Positions 23,583-31,280 of a DNA stretch of 45,005 nucleotides are shown here, piece after piece. Location: the NCBI GenBank assembly GCA_900540705.1, contig UQGR01000008.1:1-45005 (forward strand). Direction: 5' to 3'. The translations under genes and the position numbers were made by a program. Position 1 is the first letter of the stretch. Each line of letters begins with the position of its first letter. The DNA is from an uncultured Mollicutes bacterium (lineage in GTDB: Bacteria; Bacillota_I; Bacilli_A; Acholeplasmatales; Anaeroplasmataceae). The notes beneath the pieces are model-generated. The model was not told where the DNA came from and did no database searches. It saw only the letters and a list, made by a program, of their open reading frames with translations.

Positions 23583-24029
23583 ATGAAGATAGTAGAAGTA
23601 AAAGATAGAACATCATTCTTAATAAATCAATTATTAGATGTATGGGAAGATTCGGTAGAGGCAACACATCTATTTTTAACAAATCAAGAAATTAAAAAAA
23701 TAAAAGAATATGTACCACAAGCATTAAAAGAAGTAGCCCATTTATTAGTTATAGAAAACGATGATAATTCAATTATTGCTTTTATGGGAATCAAAGATAG
23801 AAAACTTGAGATGCTATTTATAAAAAATGATGAAAGAAGAAAAGGACTAGGGAAAAGGTTAGTGAACTATGGTATAGAAAATTATAGTGTTAATGAACTA
23901 GCGGTAAATGAACAAAATTTTAATGCAAAAGAGTTTTATGAATCTATGGGATTCAGAACTTATAAAAGAACAGAATTGGATGAACAAGGTAATCCTTATC
24001 CTATTTTATATATGAGATTAAATAACTAG
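23583..24029 (+). CDS. YjaB-like GNAT N-acetyltransferase
   Basis: The 148-residue product resembles E. coli YjaB over its length: WEDSVEATHLFL near the N-terminus (YjaB has WCRSVDATHDFL), LFIKNDERRKGLGKRLV (acetyl-CoA loop, about residues 79-95), LAVNEQNFNAKEFYESMGF, and a C-terminal LDEQGNPYPILYM. The acetyl acceptor of YjaB is not established. AAGGAG (23568-23573) precedes the ATG. The gene is more A/T-rich than its neighbours and uses many ATA and AGA codons, and it sits directly behind a tRNA and an IS-like end, which together suggest horizontal arrival. Confidence 0.85.
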   Translation: MKIVEVKDRTSFLINQLLDVWEDSVEATHLFLTNQEIKKIKEYVPQALKEVAHLLVIENDDNSIIAFMGIKDRKLEMLFIKNDERRKGLGKRLVNYGIENYSVNELAVNEQNFNAKEFYESMGFRTYKRTELDEQGNPYPILYMRLNN

Positions 24030-24115
24030 TGTACAATTTGCATTAAAAAGAATTTTGCACAAGTCAGAATTTAGAAGAGCCTTTTAAGGAAAATACAATA
24101 AGGATGTATAACTAT

Positions 24116-25069
24116 ATGATTTTAAATACAGGAGCCCGCACAGATACAGTACAATACTTTTCAGAATGGCTTTTAAACCGATTTAAAGAGGGATATGTAT
24201 ATACTAGAAATCCTCTTTTTCCAAATAAGGTAACGAGATATGAGCTTGCCCCAGATAAGATAGACGTCGTGCTATTTTGTTCTAAAAACTATGCTCCAAT
24301 CTTACCTAGACTTCATGAAATAACGGATTCTTTTAATACTTACTTTTACTATACAATTACTGCCTATGGAGAAGATATAGAGCCTGGAGTTCCGTCCATA
24401 GATGAAAGTATACAAACGCTCATAGCCTTGTCTAAGCTAGTTGGAAAACAAAGAGTAGCCTGGCGATATGATCCTGTGCTCCTCACAGAGAAGTACACGA
24501 TAGAGGTGCATGTCAGGACCTTTGAGTATTTGGCAAAACGCCTAGCTCCTTATGTAGACCGATGCATTTTTAGTTTTGTGGAGCTATATAAAAAGCTAGA
24601 ATACAATATGCCAGAAATAATCCCTTTTACGGAAGAGGAAAAAAGAACGATTGCCAGATTTTTAGGAAGTATTGCTCAAAAATATAATTTAACAATTCAA
24701 ACTTGTGGAACCAATGGAGATTATCGGGAATTTGGGATTTTACCCTCTGGCTGTGCAACGTTGGAAATTCTTGGTGCCGCCAATCATTTAGAATTTAAAT
24801 CTTTAAAACATAAGGGAATGCGTACAGGCTGTCATTGCATTGAAAGTAGAGATATTGGCGCTTATGACACCTGCTTAAATGGATGTAAATATTGTTATGC
24901 CAATAAGAGTCCTGCAAAGGCAATAACTAATTATAAAAATCATGACCCAAATTCCCCTCTTTTACTTGGGCATCTAGAGCCTAAGGATGTAATCCTTCAA
25001 GGTAGTCAGAAATCCTTTTTAATAGATAAGATTAAGCAGCTGTCTCTATTTGATGAGGATACCTTATAA
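24116..25069 (+). CDS. DUF1848 family protein with a C-terminal radical-SAM-like cysteine motif
   Basis: DUF1848 proteins have no established function. The 317-residue product starts MILNTGARTDTVQYFSEWLLNR, aligned with the usual family start (SxRTDIPxxYxEWxxNR). The middle contains VAWRYDPVLLTEKY and RCIFSFVELYKK, and the C-terminal third has a cysteine-rich block with CLNGCKYCYAN: C253, C257 and C260, spaced exactly like the CxxxCxxC iron-sulfur motif of radical SAM enzymes, plus nearby C-x-C (GCHC). I chose ATG 24116 on this alignment and AAGGATGT upstream; an in-frame ATG at 24104 lies in that region. The next gene is a broken radical SAM gene, so the two may have worked as a pair. Confidence 0.85.
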   Translation: MILNTGARTDTVQYFSEWLLNRFKEGYVYTRNPLFPNKVTRYELAPDKIDVVLFCSKNYAPILPRLHEITDSFNTYFYYTITAYGEDIEPGVPSIDESIQTLIALSKLVGKQRVAWRYDPVLLTEKYTIEVHVRTFEYLAKRLAPYVDRCIFSFVELYKKLEYNMPEIIPFTEEEKRTIARFLGSIAQKYNLTIQTCGTNGDYREFGILPSGCATLEILGAANHLEFKSLKHKGMRTGCHCIESRDIGAYDTCLNGCKYCYANKSPAKAITNYKNHDPNSPLLLGHLEPKDVILQGSQKSFLIDKIKQLSLFDEDTL

Positions 25070-25098
25070 TAGTAACAAAGGTAAAAGTAAAGCATATT

Positions 25099-25913
25099 AT
25101 GAATAAATCTGATTTACCAGTTTGTGAATATTCTGTAAATATTATTATGCTTGCTTTATGAAACGATTTACTGGCCATAAAGAAGCATGGGGTGATTTTG
25201 TTGATATCAAGTATTGGGAAACGATCTGTAAAACGAAATTTGAAAATAAAGAGGTATTTATTGGTTCTGTCACCGATCCCTATCAGCCCATAGAGGAGGA
25301 GTATCGAAGAACACGAGCGTTACTAGAGGAGCTACAGGGAACTGGAGTGAAACTTTCCATATCCACAAAAAGTGATTTGATTTTACGAGATATTGAGCTT
25401 CTAAAAACATTTCCAAATGCTCGTATTTCTTGGTCAATCAACACCTTAGAGGAAGAATTTAGAGAGGATATGGATCAGGCAGTTTCTATAGAACGCAGAA
25501 TCTTTGCTATGGAGAAGTTTCATCAGGCAGGAGTTCGGACAACCTGTTTTATTTCTCCGATATTTCCAGGGATAACAGATGTAAAAGCTATCATCCAAAG
25601 AATTAAAAACTGCTGTAATCTAATTTGGTTAGAGAATTTAAATCTTAGAGGAGCCTTTAAGGCAGTCATCCTGCAATACATAGAAAGGAAGTATCCTCAG
25701 CTTGTTCCACTATATCGGCAAATTTATGAAAAAAAAGATACTACATATTGGGAACAGCTAGATGAGGAGCTTCAGGATTTTACAAAGGAGCTTGGCTTGG
25801 AGCATAAGACAAATGAGGATGACTTTCTTCCGCCTTTTGAGGCACCACCAGTTGTTGTAAACTTCTTTTATCATAATAAAATAAAAAAATCTGCTAGAAA
25901 AAAAGAGGAATGA
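25099..25913 (+). pseudogene. Radical SAM protein (SplB/COG1533-like) broken at its iron-sulfur motif
   Basis: The frame from ATG 25099 reads MNKSDLPVCEYSVN, the normal lead-in of SplB-like radical SAM proteins, and then stops at a TGA (25156ff region) after a few foreign residues. A second frame carries the rest (251 residues from ATG 25158: FMKRFTGHKEAWGDF, VFIGSVTDPYQPIEEEYRRTRALLE, SISTKSDLILRDIELL). Read upstream, this second frame gives C-K-Y-Y-Y-A-C-F-M, where CKYCYACFM would be expected. The usual segment between SVN and CKYC, which contains the first cysteines of CxxxCxxC, is absent. Both sides of the gap share TGTAAAT, so a small deletion between short direct repeats plus a Cys-to-Tyr change explains the break. 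An internal start at 25158 could still make a cluster-less protein. Confidence 0.75.
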
Positions 25914-25918
25914 ACAGG

Positions 25919-25972
25919 AATAGACACTTGAGAGATGATTAAAATGGACTCAAAAAAGTGTCTATTTTTTAA
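25919..25972 (+). terminator. Intrinsic terminator after the radical SAM gene
   Basis: AATAGACACTT (25919-25929) pairs perfectly with AAGTGTCTATT (25956-25966), with an inner TTGAG/CTCAA helix, followed by T-rich sequence. Stem core is shared with the rpmF terminator. Confidence 0.8.
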
Positions 25973-25990
25973 TTACTTAAGAAAAAATTT

Positions 25991-26018
25991 TTGATATTCT
26001 GTCGAAATATGCTATAAT
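25991..26018 (+). promoter_or_regulatory. Promoter of the plsC-lipid kinase pair
   Basis: TTGATA (25991-25996), 16-bp spacer, TATAAT (26013-26018), 25 bp before the ATG at 26043. Confidence 0.7.
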
Positions 26019-26042
26019 CTGCCTAAGGGAAGTTGGTGGAGT

Positions 26043-26855
26043 ATGGTTTTAAGCTTTATTTTTTTAATGTTAAGCATTCTTGCCAGTATAGGATTATACT
26101 GCGGATTGGAGCTTTATAGGCAGTGGCAATATTGCTTTATTTTTATAGGAACTATCCCTGGATTTTATGGGGTGGCCTTTCTTTTGTATGTTCTGTTCTT
26201 GTTTCTTTTTACCTTGACGTTAAATAAGAAGAGAAAAATAGAAAAGCCTAGTAGGTTTTACTGGCAATTGATTCGACAGTCCTGTCATCAGATGATTTTT
26301 TTTGCAAATATTAAGGTGCATGTCAGTGGATTAGAAAAGCTCCCTCAAACTCCTTTTTTGATTGTTTCTAATCATACCTCAATGTTTGATCCAATGGTAA
26401 TATTAGATCAGCTAAAGCATCAGCCGTTATCCTGTGTAACGAAGCCTGAAAATGAGAAAATCATTTTGTGTGGACCCTTGATTCATCGAGCAGGCTTTAT
26501 TCCGATTGATAGAAATAATGCATTCCACGCTATACATTCGATTCAACGCGCCTCTAAATATATTTCAGATTTTAAAACGTGTATTTATATCTGCCCTGAA
26601 GGAACAAGAAGTAAGACAGGGAAATTGTTGCCCTTTCATCCAGGCTCCTTTAAGATAGCGACAAGAATGGAATCTGACATCGTGATTGCCAGTATTAAAA
26701 ATGCGAATTTAGTTAAGAAAAATTTTCCATTTCGAAGAACTCATATCTATCTTGATATTTTAGAAGTACTTTCTCATTCAGATTACCAGAATAAAAATAC
26801 GATAGAACTGGCTACTATGACCCAAGCGATCATTGAAGAAAATTTAAAGAGGTAG
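26043..26855 (+). CDS. plsC: 1-acyl-sn-glycerol-3-phosphate acyltransferase (PlsC family)
   Basis: PlsC acylates lysophosphatidic acid to phosphatidic acid in membrane lipid synthesis. The 270-residue product has two N-terminal hydrophobic helices (about residues 2-20 and 33-60), the acyltransferase motif NHTSMFD (H111 and D116, HX4D), the FIPIDR block and the PEGTRSKTGKL motif (about 185-195) that binds glycerol phosphate. It is 5 bp ahead of a lipid kinase gene, with which it probably shares one transcript. A second, more divergent PlsC-like gene lies 2.4 kb downstream. Confidence 0.92.
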   Translation: MVLSFIFLMLSILASIGLYCGLELYRQWQYCFIFIGTIPGFYGVAFLLYVLFLFLFTLTLNKKRKIEKPSRFYWQLIRQSCHQMIFFANIKVHVSGLEKLPQTPFLIVSNHTSMFDPMVILDQLKHQPLSCVTKPENEKIILCGPLIHRAGFIPIDRNNAFHAIHSIQRASKYISDFKTCIYICPEGTRSKTGKLLPFHPGSFKIATRMESDIVIASIKNANLVKKNFPFRRTHIYLDILEVLSHSDYQNKNTIELATMTQAIIEENLKR

Positions 26856-26860
26856 ACGTC

Positions 26861-27700
26861 ATGGTTTATTTATTGTATAATCCCTTAACCCAAAATGGTG
26901 AGGGTGAAAAATTGAAAAATCAGGCAAAGATAGATTTAAAAGATTTTTTTCCTAGGTTTGAGGAAATCAATGTTTTAGAATTACAGGTAGAAGAATTTGT
27001 AAAAAGACTTCAGCCAGAAGATACTTTAATCTTGGTGGGTGGAGACGGAACCCTAAATCATTTTGCCAATTATGCCTATGAGAAAAAAATAGATATCCCA
27101 ATGTTTTTATATAAGGCTGGAACCGGCAATGATTTTTTAAGAGATATTGAAGCAAAGGAGAAACTAGTGCCCATTCTTCCGTATTTACAGAAATTACCTA
27201 AGGTAACCATCAATGGTCAAAGCCGCTACTTTATCAATGGTATAGGCTATGGAATTGATGGAATGGTGTGTGAGATTGCGGATGAAATGAAAGCTAAAGG
27301 AATTAAGAATATCAACTATACTGCCATATCTATCAAGCTTTTGTTAGGAAAATATAAATGTGCGAATGCGATTGTCTTTGTAGATGGAAGGGAATACCGC
27401 TTTAAAAAGGTATGGATTGCCTCTGCAATGTTTGGTAGATATTATGGGGGAGGAATGATGGTAGCTCCAACACAGAATAGAACTAGCGGAAGACTTTCCT
27501 TTGTTGTGATGCATAAATCTGGTAAGCTTCGTACCTTAATGACCTTTTCTGCAATATTTAAGGGTGGACATCTAAAGCGAAAGAAGTATTGTTCCTTGAT
27601 GGAAGGAAACCGGATTGAGGTTAGATTTGATAAGCCTATGGCTCTACAGATTGATGGAGAGGTTGTGAAAAACGTAACCTCCTATGTGGCTGAGCTATAA
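26861..27700 (+). CDS. Diacylglycerol/lipid kinase of the DagK (YegS/DgkB) family
   Basis: Soluble DagK-type kinases phosphorylate diacylglycerol (recycling it to phosphatidic acid) or related lipids. The 279-residue product opens with LLYNPLTQNGEG and has the nucleotide-binding GGDGTLNHFAN motif (about residues 60-70) and AGTGNDFLRD (about 86-95), then the C-terminal beta domain with LQIDGEVV. These are the full DGK catalytic signatures. In B. subtilis DgkB recycles diacylglycerol from lipoteichoic acid synthesis; the same job is likely but not shown here. It shares a hairpin with the convergent DUF368 gene. Confidence 0.92.
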   Translation: MVYLLYNPLTQNGEGEKLKNQAKIDLKDFFPRFEEINVLELQVEEFVKRLQPEDTLILVGGDGTLNHFANYAYEKKIDIPMFLYKAGTGNDFLRDIEAKEKLVPILPYLQKLPKVTINGQSRYFINGIGYGIDGMVCEIADEMKAKGIKNINYTAISIKLLLGKYKCANAIVFVDGREYRFKKVWIASAMFGRYYGGGMMVAPTQNRTSGRLSFVVMHKSGKLRTLMTFSAIFKGGHLKRKKYCSLMEGNRIEVRFDKPMALQIDGEVVKNVTSYVAEL

Positions 27701-27705
27701 AAAAG

Positions 27706-27729
27706 AAGCCGAACTATTCGGCTTTTTCG
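27706..27729. terminator. Bidirectional terminator between the lipid kinase and DUF368 genes
   Basis: AAGCCGAA (27706-27713) and TTCGGCTT (27717-27724) form an 8-bp stem with only three loop bases, which are the minus-strand stop codon of the DUF368 gene. A-run before and T-run after allow termination in both directions. Confidence 0.85.
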
Positions 27730-28661
27730 TTTGTTTCAATATTATGCTTTCTTTCATATCTTACAAAGATATACGCTATAATAACTCCTATAACTAGCAG
27801 TCCAAGTCCAAGTCCAAGGTCTAATCCAAAGGATACATTTCCATTTGCCCAGGATTGATAGGTTGCATAAATGTCTGGATTAAAGAACATTGAGATGATA
27901 GAGCCTAAGGATAGGCCTACTATCATAAAGAATGCTGTTTTTCTGCTTTTAGCAAATAGAATGGTTAGAATTTTTGAAAAGGAAACAAGTCCAATTAAAA
28001 AGCCTACAACTAGACAAGCATACACGCCTAAAACTGCTGGATTCGAAGAAATATAGGAAATGCTGACCGATTCCATAATAGGGACAAAGTATCCAAATGC
28101 CATAAGAAGAGCAGTAGCACTTAATCCAGGGACGATTTGGGTGATTGCGACTAAATATCCTAAAAAGATAAATAGAAGATAATGATAAAATTGGAGGTTT
28201 TCTAAGCTCCGTACTCCACCTTGAAGGAAGGTAGAGCCAACGCCAATTGCAATCGGAATCAAAAGGCCTAAGAGGAATAAGAGAACTCTTTTCCAGTTGA
28301 GCTTTTCTTGTTTTATTTCATCCGCCACTGCAGGAAAGGCTCCTGCCATTAGCCCTGCAAAAAAAGCCATAATTGCAAAGGGAAGTAGTTCAAGCAAATG
28401 CTTAATCGCGAAAAACCCTAATGCAAAGCCAATCACTGCTCCTAACCCAATGGGGAGTAAAAATAAGAAGCAGGGCTTAAACCTTTTTAATATATTTCCA
28501 ATGGCATATAATAATTTATCGTATAGCTTAAAGATGATAGCCATTGTCGAACCACTGATTCCTGGAACAATGACGGCAAGTCCTATAAAGAAACCAAGTA
28601 TACCGGCCATTGCTCTATCTTTGCCGGATTTATAGTGTAAATCTAACTCTAATTCTTCCAT
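27714..28661 (-). CDS. DUF368 polyprenyl-phosphate translocase
   Basis: DUF368 (PopT) membrane proteins were shown to recycle undecaprenyl phosphate across the membrane, which supports peptidoglycan and teichoic acid synthesis. The 315-residue product has about eight to nine hydrophobic helices and two similar glycine-rich re-entrant blocks: GLAVIVPGISGSTMAII near the N-terminus and ITQIVPGLSATALLMAFG in the second half, the hallmark of the family. Start ATG at 28661 (minus) was chosen because GGGTGTGAT lies directly upstream; a longer frame to 28697 has no such signal. It sits among lipid genes but on the opposite strand. Confidence 0.92.
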   Translation of the reverse strand: MEELELDLHYKSGKDRAMAGILGFFIGLAVIVPGISGSTMAIIFKLYDKLLYAIGNILKRFKPCFLFLLPIGLGAVIGFALGFFAIKHLLELLPFAIMAFFAGLMAGAFPAVADEIKQEKLNWKRVLLFLLGLLIPIAIGVGSTFLQGGVRSLENLQFYHYLLFIFLGYLVAITQIVPGLSATALLMAFGYFVPIMESVSISYISSNPAVLGVYACLVVGFLIGLVSFSKILTILFAKSRKTAFFMIVGLSLGSIISMFFNPDIYATYQSWANGNVSFGLDLGLGLGLLVIGVIIAYIFVRYERKHNIETNEKAE

Positions 28662-28745
28662 ATTTGTATCACACCCTACATACAAATATAATAGCATATT
28701 TTACCAATAATTCAAGACCCGCTGTAATTCCTTAGACTTATTTTT

Positions 28746-28774
28746 TTGACAAAATTAAAAATTATATTTATAAT
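28746..28774 (+). promoter_or_regulatory. Consensus promoter of a GNAT gene
   Basis: TTGACA (28746-28751), 17-bp spacer, TATAAT (28769-28774): a perfect consensus housekeeping promoter, the strongest in the window. Confidence 0.9.
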
Positions 28775-28798
28775 GATAAGAGTTAGGGGTGAAGAGCT

Positions 28799-29284
28799 AT
28801 GGAATATCGCATTGCCAAGCTAGAGGATTTATTAGAAATTATTTGTTTAAAAAACCAGGTAAAGGAAAGAATCGTTGAGGAAAACCTTCCGATATGGTTA
28901 GATGGATATCCCAAGGATGACCTATTATTGGATGATTTAGAACATCATTACGGAAGAGTAGTTGTAGATGAAGGTAAAATTGTAGGATACTCTTGTTTTC
29001 ATCCTGCCTATGTGGAATATCCTGAAGGAACCTTTTTAAAGGAAAACCTCTACAGCTTTGGAAGGGTTATGGTTTCTAACGAATGTCTTGGAAGGCACTA
29101 TGGTTCCTTTTTGATTCAAAACATGATAGAAGAAGCGAAAAAGCGTTCAGTTCTAGGACTTGGAATTCTAGCAGATGCCTGTAATACTCGTGCCATTCGC
29201 CTATATCAAAAGTATGGGTTTCAAAGAGAAGGCAGTGCGGAATTCACCTATGGACATTTAGATATGTATACCTTATATTTTTAA
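28799..29284 (+). CDS. GNAT-family N-acetyltransferase
   Basis: The 161-residue product has the GNAT features RVMVSNECLGRHYGSFLIQNMIEEA in two blocks (acetyl-CoA loop around residues 96-104) and ACNTRAIRLYQKYGFQREGSAEF at the C-terminus, as in aminoglycoside or peptide acetyltransferases. Substrate is unknown. AGGGGTGA (28785-28792) precedes ATG 28799, and the gene is monocistronic behind a perfect consensus promoter, suggesting strong constitutive expression. It converges with the second PlsC-like gene. Confidence 0.85.
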   Translation: MEYRIAKLEDLLEIICLKNQVKERIVEENLPIWLDGYPKDDLLLDDLEHHYGRVVVDEGKIVGYSCFHPAYVEYPEGTFLKENLYSFGRVMVSNECLGRHYGSFLIQNMIEEAKKRSVLGLGILADACNTRAIRLYQKYGFQREGSAEFTYGHLDMYTLYF

Positions 29285-29289
29285 AAAAA

Positions 29290-29306
29290 ACCATGATTTA
29301 CATGGT
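29290..29306. terminator. Short bidirectional hairpin between GNAT and PlsC-like genes
   Basis: ACCATG (29290-29295) pairs with CATGGT (29301-29306); A-run on the left and T-rich sequence on the right make it usable from both strands. It lies over the last codons of the minus-strand gene. Confidence 0.65.
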
Positions 29307-30053
29307 CTTTTCTTTATCATAATCATATTCATTATGGGAAAGGAAGAAATCAGATATAATCTTATGAACTTCCTCTGTCGTTCTTTGAATTGTTTCGTTG
29401 CGATTATCGGAATGCTTAATATAGTAAGGCTCTAAAATATGGAAATGAACGACAGGCTTTTTTCCTCTTAGTAGCTTATAAATACCCTTAGGCTTATGGA
29501 AGGTATAACAGCAGGGTACAATAGGTCTGTCATAAAGGACAGCGTAGTGAAACGCACCGGGTAAAAAATTTCTAATATGGTTACAATAAGGCATTAAGGC
29601 CGCCTCAGGATAAAACAGAATGTTCTTTCCTTTTTCCAAAGCCATCCTAGTTTGTTCATTAAATCTTCTTAACTGACGTCGTTCTGTTGGAATTGGTACA
29701 GCCGCAGCAATCCGCATATACCTAGAGGCTAGTCCAAACCCTAAATTGCTTTGTAGCATGGTAACATAGACTTTCCTGAAGTAGAAGGTCGTTGCTAAAA
29801 AGAAAGCATCTAGTGGGTGAATGTGATTAGAAATCAGGATTACACCCTTTTCCTTTCTTTTATTTTTTCTACCATAAACCTTAACTCCCATCCAAAGTCT
29901 AGGAACTAGAATCCATAGTCTTGTAAACCATACAGTAAGCATTGAGAGAAAACGAAAAAAGATATTTTGATTATAAAATTTATAATTTTCTTTTAGGACA
30001 ACCTCTTTGGGATGAAATCCATTGTCATAGGTATGTTCATTTTCCTTTTCCAT
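29298..30053 (-). CDS. Second PlsC-like lipid acyltransferase
   Basis: The 251-residue product has a hydrophobic segment near residues 30-55, the catalytic NHIHPLD motif (H77 and D82, HX4D) and a FYPEAALMP block near residue 148, where PlsC has PEGTR. The change of the glycine/threonine pair and a GAFHYA segment in place of the usual GA suggest a divergent acceptor, possibly another lysolipid or a glycolipid. It lies divergently from mnmA with a 96-bp gap and convergently with a GNAT gene. It is not clearly orthologous to the other PlsC. Confidence 0.85.
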   Translation of the reverse strand: MEKENEHTYDNGFHPKEVVLKENYKFYNQNIFFRFLSMLTVWFTRLWILVPRLWMGVKVYGRKNKRKEKGVILISNHIHPLDAFFLATTFYFRKVYVTMLQSNLGFGLASRYMRIAAAVPIPTERRQLRRFNEQTRMALEKGKNILFYPEAALMPYCNHIRNFLPGAFHYAVLYDRPIVPCCYTFHKPKGIYKLLRGKKPVVHFHILEPYYIKHSDNRNETIQRTTEEVHKIISDFFLSHNEYDYDKEKTM

Positions 30054-30149
30054 AAAATCACCTATTTCTTATTATACAAAAAAAATATGTTCTTTTCTAG
30101 ATTATTATTGTCTTATGTGCTAAAATATTTGGTGTTAGGTGGTGAATGT

Positions 30150-31280
30150 ATGAAAAAGGTCATATTAGGATTATCTGGGGGAGTAGACTCAAGTGTAGCT
30201 TTAAAGGTATTAAAGGATGAGGGCTATCAGGTTGAGGCTATGTTTATGCGAAATTGGGATTCTGCAACCAATCACGATATTTTAGGAAATCCTGATTTGA
30301 ATAATGAGGTATGTCCTCAGGAGCTAGATTATCAGGATGCCGTAAAGGTGGCAGAGAGCTTGTCTGTTCCTATTCACCGTGTTGATTTCATTGAGGAGTA
30401 TTGGAATACAGTCTTTTCTTATTTTTTAGAGGAATATAAAAAGGGAAGAACACCAAATCCAGATATCATGTGTAATAAATATATTAAATTTAATGCTTTT
30501 TTAAATAAAGCAGAGGAATTAGGTGCCGATTATATTGCGATGGGACACTATGCCAGAGTGCGTCATCTAGAGGACAAGAGCTATCTTTTACGAGGAATAG
30601 ATGACAATAAGGATCAAACCTATTTTCTATGTATGCTCACCCAAGCCCAGCTTAGAAAGGCTTTATTTCCTATTGGTCATTTGACAAAGCCTGAGGTTAG
30701 AAGGATTGCTAGGGAATGTAATTTGGCAACTGCTGTCAAAAAGGATTCTACAGGAATCTGTTTTATTGGTGAGCGTAATTTTAAACAATTTTTAAAGAAT
30801 TATTTGCCGGCCCAGCCTGGAAATATGGTGACAGTGGATGGCAAAATCATCGGAACACACGATGGACTAATGTATTATACGATTGGCCAGCGAAAGGGAC
30901 TCGGTATTGGTGGGTCTAATGCCTATGCTTCTGCAGCTTGGTTTGTCTGCGGGAAGGATTTAGAGAAGAATGAGCTGATTGTTGGTCAAGGGCATGACAG
31001 TATTTATTTGGAATCCAATTGGTGTCTTGCTAGAGAGTATAATTGGATCTGTGATATCCCAGTAGAGGGAAGGGAATATACAGCTAAATTTCGTTATCGA
31101 CAAAAGGATATTCCTGTGACAATTCAGTATGTGGATGAGGCTACCATTCGAGTGAATTATCCTGAGCTTTGTCGAGCTGTTACTCCTGGGCAAGCAGTCG
31201 TACTCTATGATGGAGAGATTTGCTTAGGAGGAGCCATCATTGAGGAAGTGTACTATAATGAGGAAAGAAGAAGATACTGA
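30150..31280 (+). CDS. mnmA: tRNA-specific 2-thiouridylase MnmA
   Basis: MnmA adds sulfur at C2 of the wobble uridine of tRNA-Lys, Glu and Gln. The 376-residue product starts KKVILGLSGGVDSSVAL, the PP-loop ATP site, and has the catalytic cysteines in NPDIMCNKYIKF (about C101) and GICFIGER (about C197), and the SxDKDQTYFL-like GIDDNKDQTYFL block. ATG 30150 was chosen because AGGTGGTGA at 30138-30146 precedes it and the product then begins at the conserved domain. mnmA-recD2-alaS keeps the order seen in B. subtilis. Confidence 0.97.
   Translation: MKKVILGLSGGVDSSVALKVLKDEGYQVEAMFMRNWDSATNHDILGNPDLNNEVCPQELDYQDAVKVAESLSVPIHRVDFIEEYWNTVFSYFLEEYKKGRTPNPDIMCNKYIKFNAFLNKAEELGADYIAMGHYARVRHLEDKSYLLRGIDDNKDQTYFLCMLTQAQLRKALFPIGHLTKPEVRRIARECNLATAVKKDSTGICFIGERNFKQFLKNYLPAQPGNMVTVDGKIIGTHDGLMYYTIGQRKGLGIGGSNAYASAAWFVCGKDLEKNELIVGQGHDSIYLESNWCLAREYNWICDIPVEGREYTAKFRYRQKDIPVTIQYVDEATIRVNYPELCRAVTPGQAVVLYDGEICLGGAIIEEVYYNEERRRY

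Noticed and set aside
30012..30149. 46-residue N-terminal extension of MnmA
   Set aside because: The extension is hydrophobic and unlike MnmA, begins inside the divergent plsC-like gene, and a strong Shine-Dalgarno is found just before ATG 30150.
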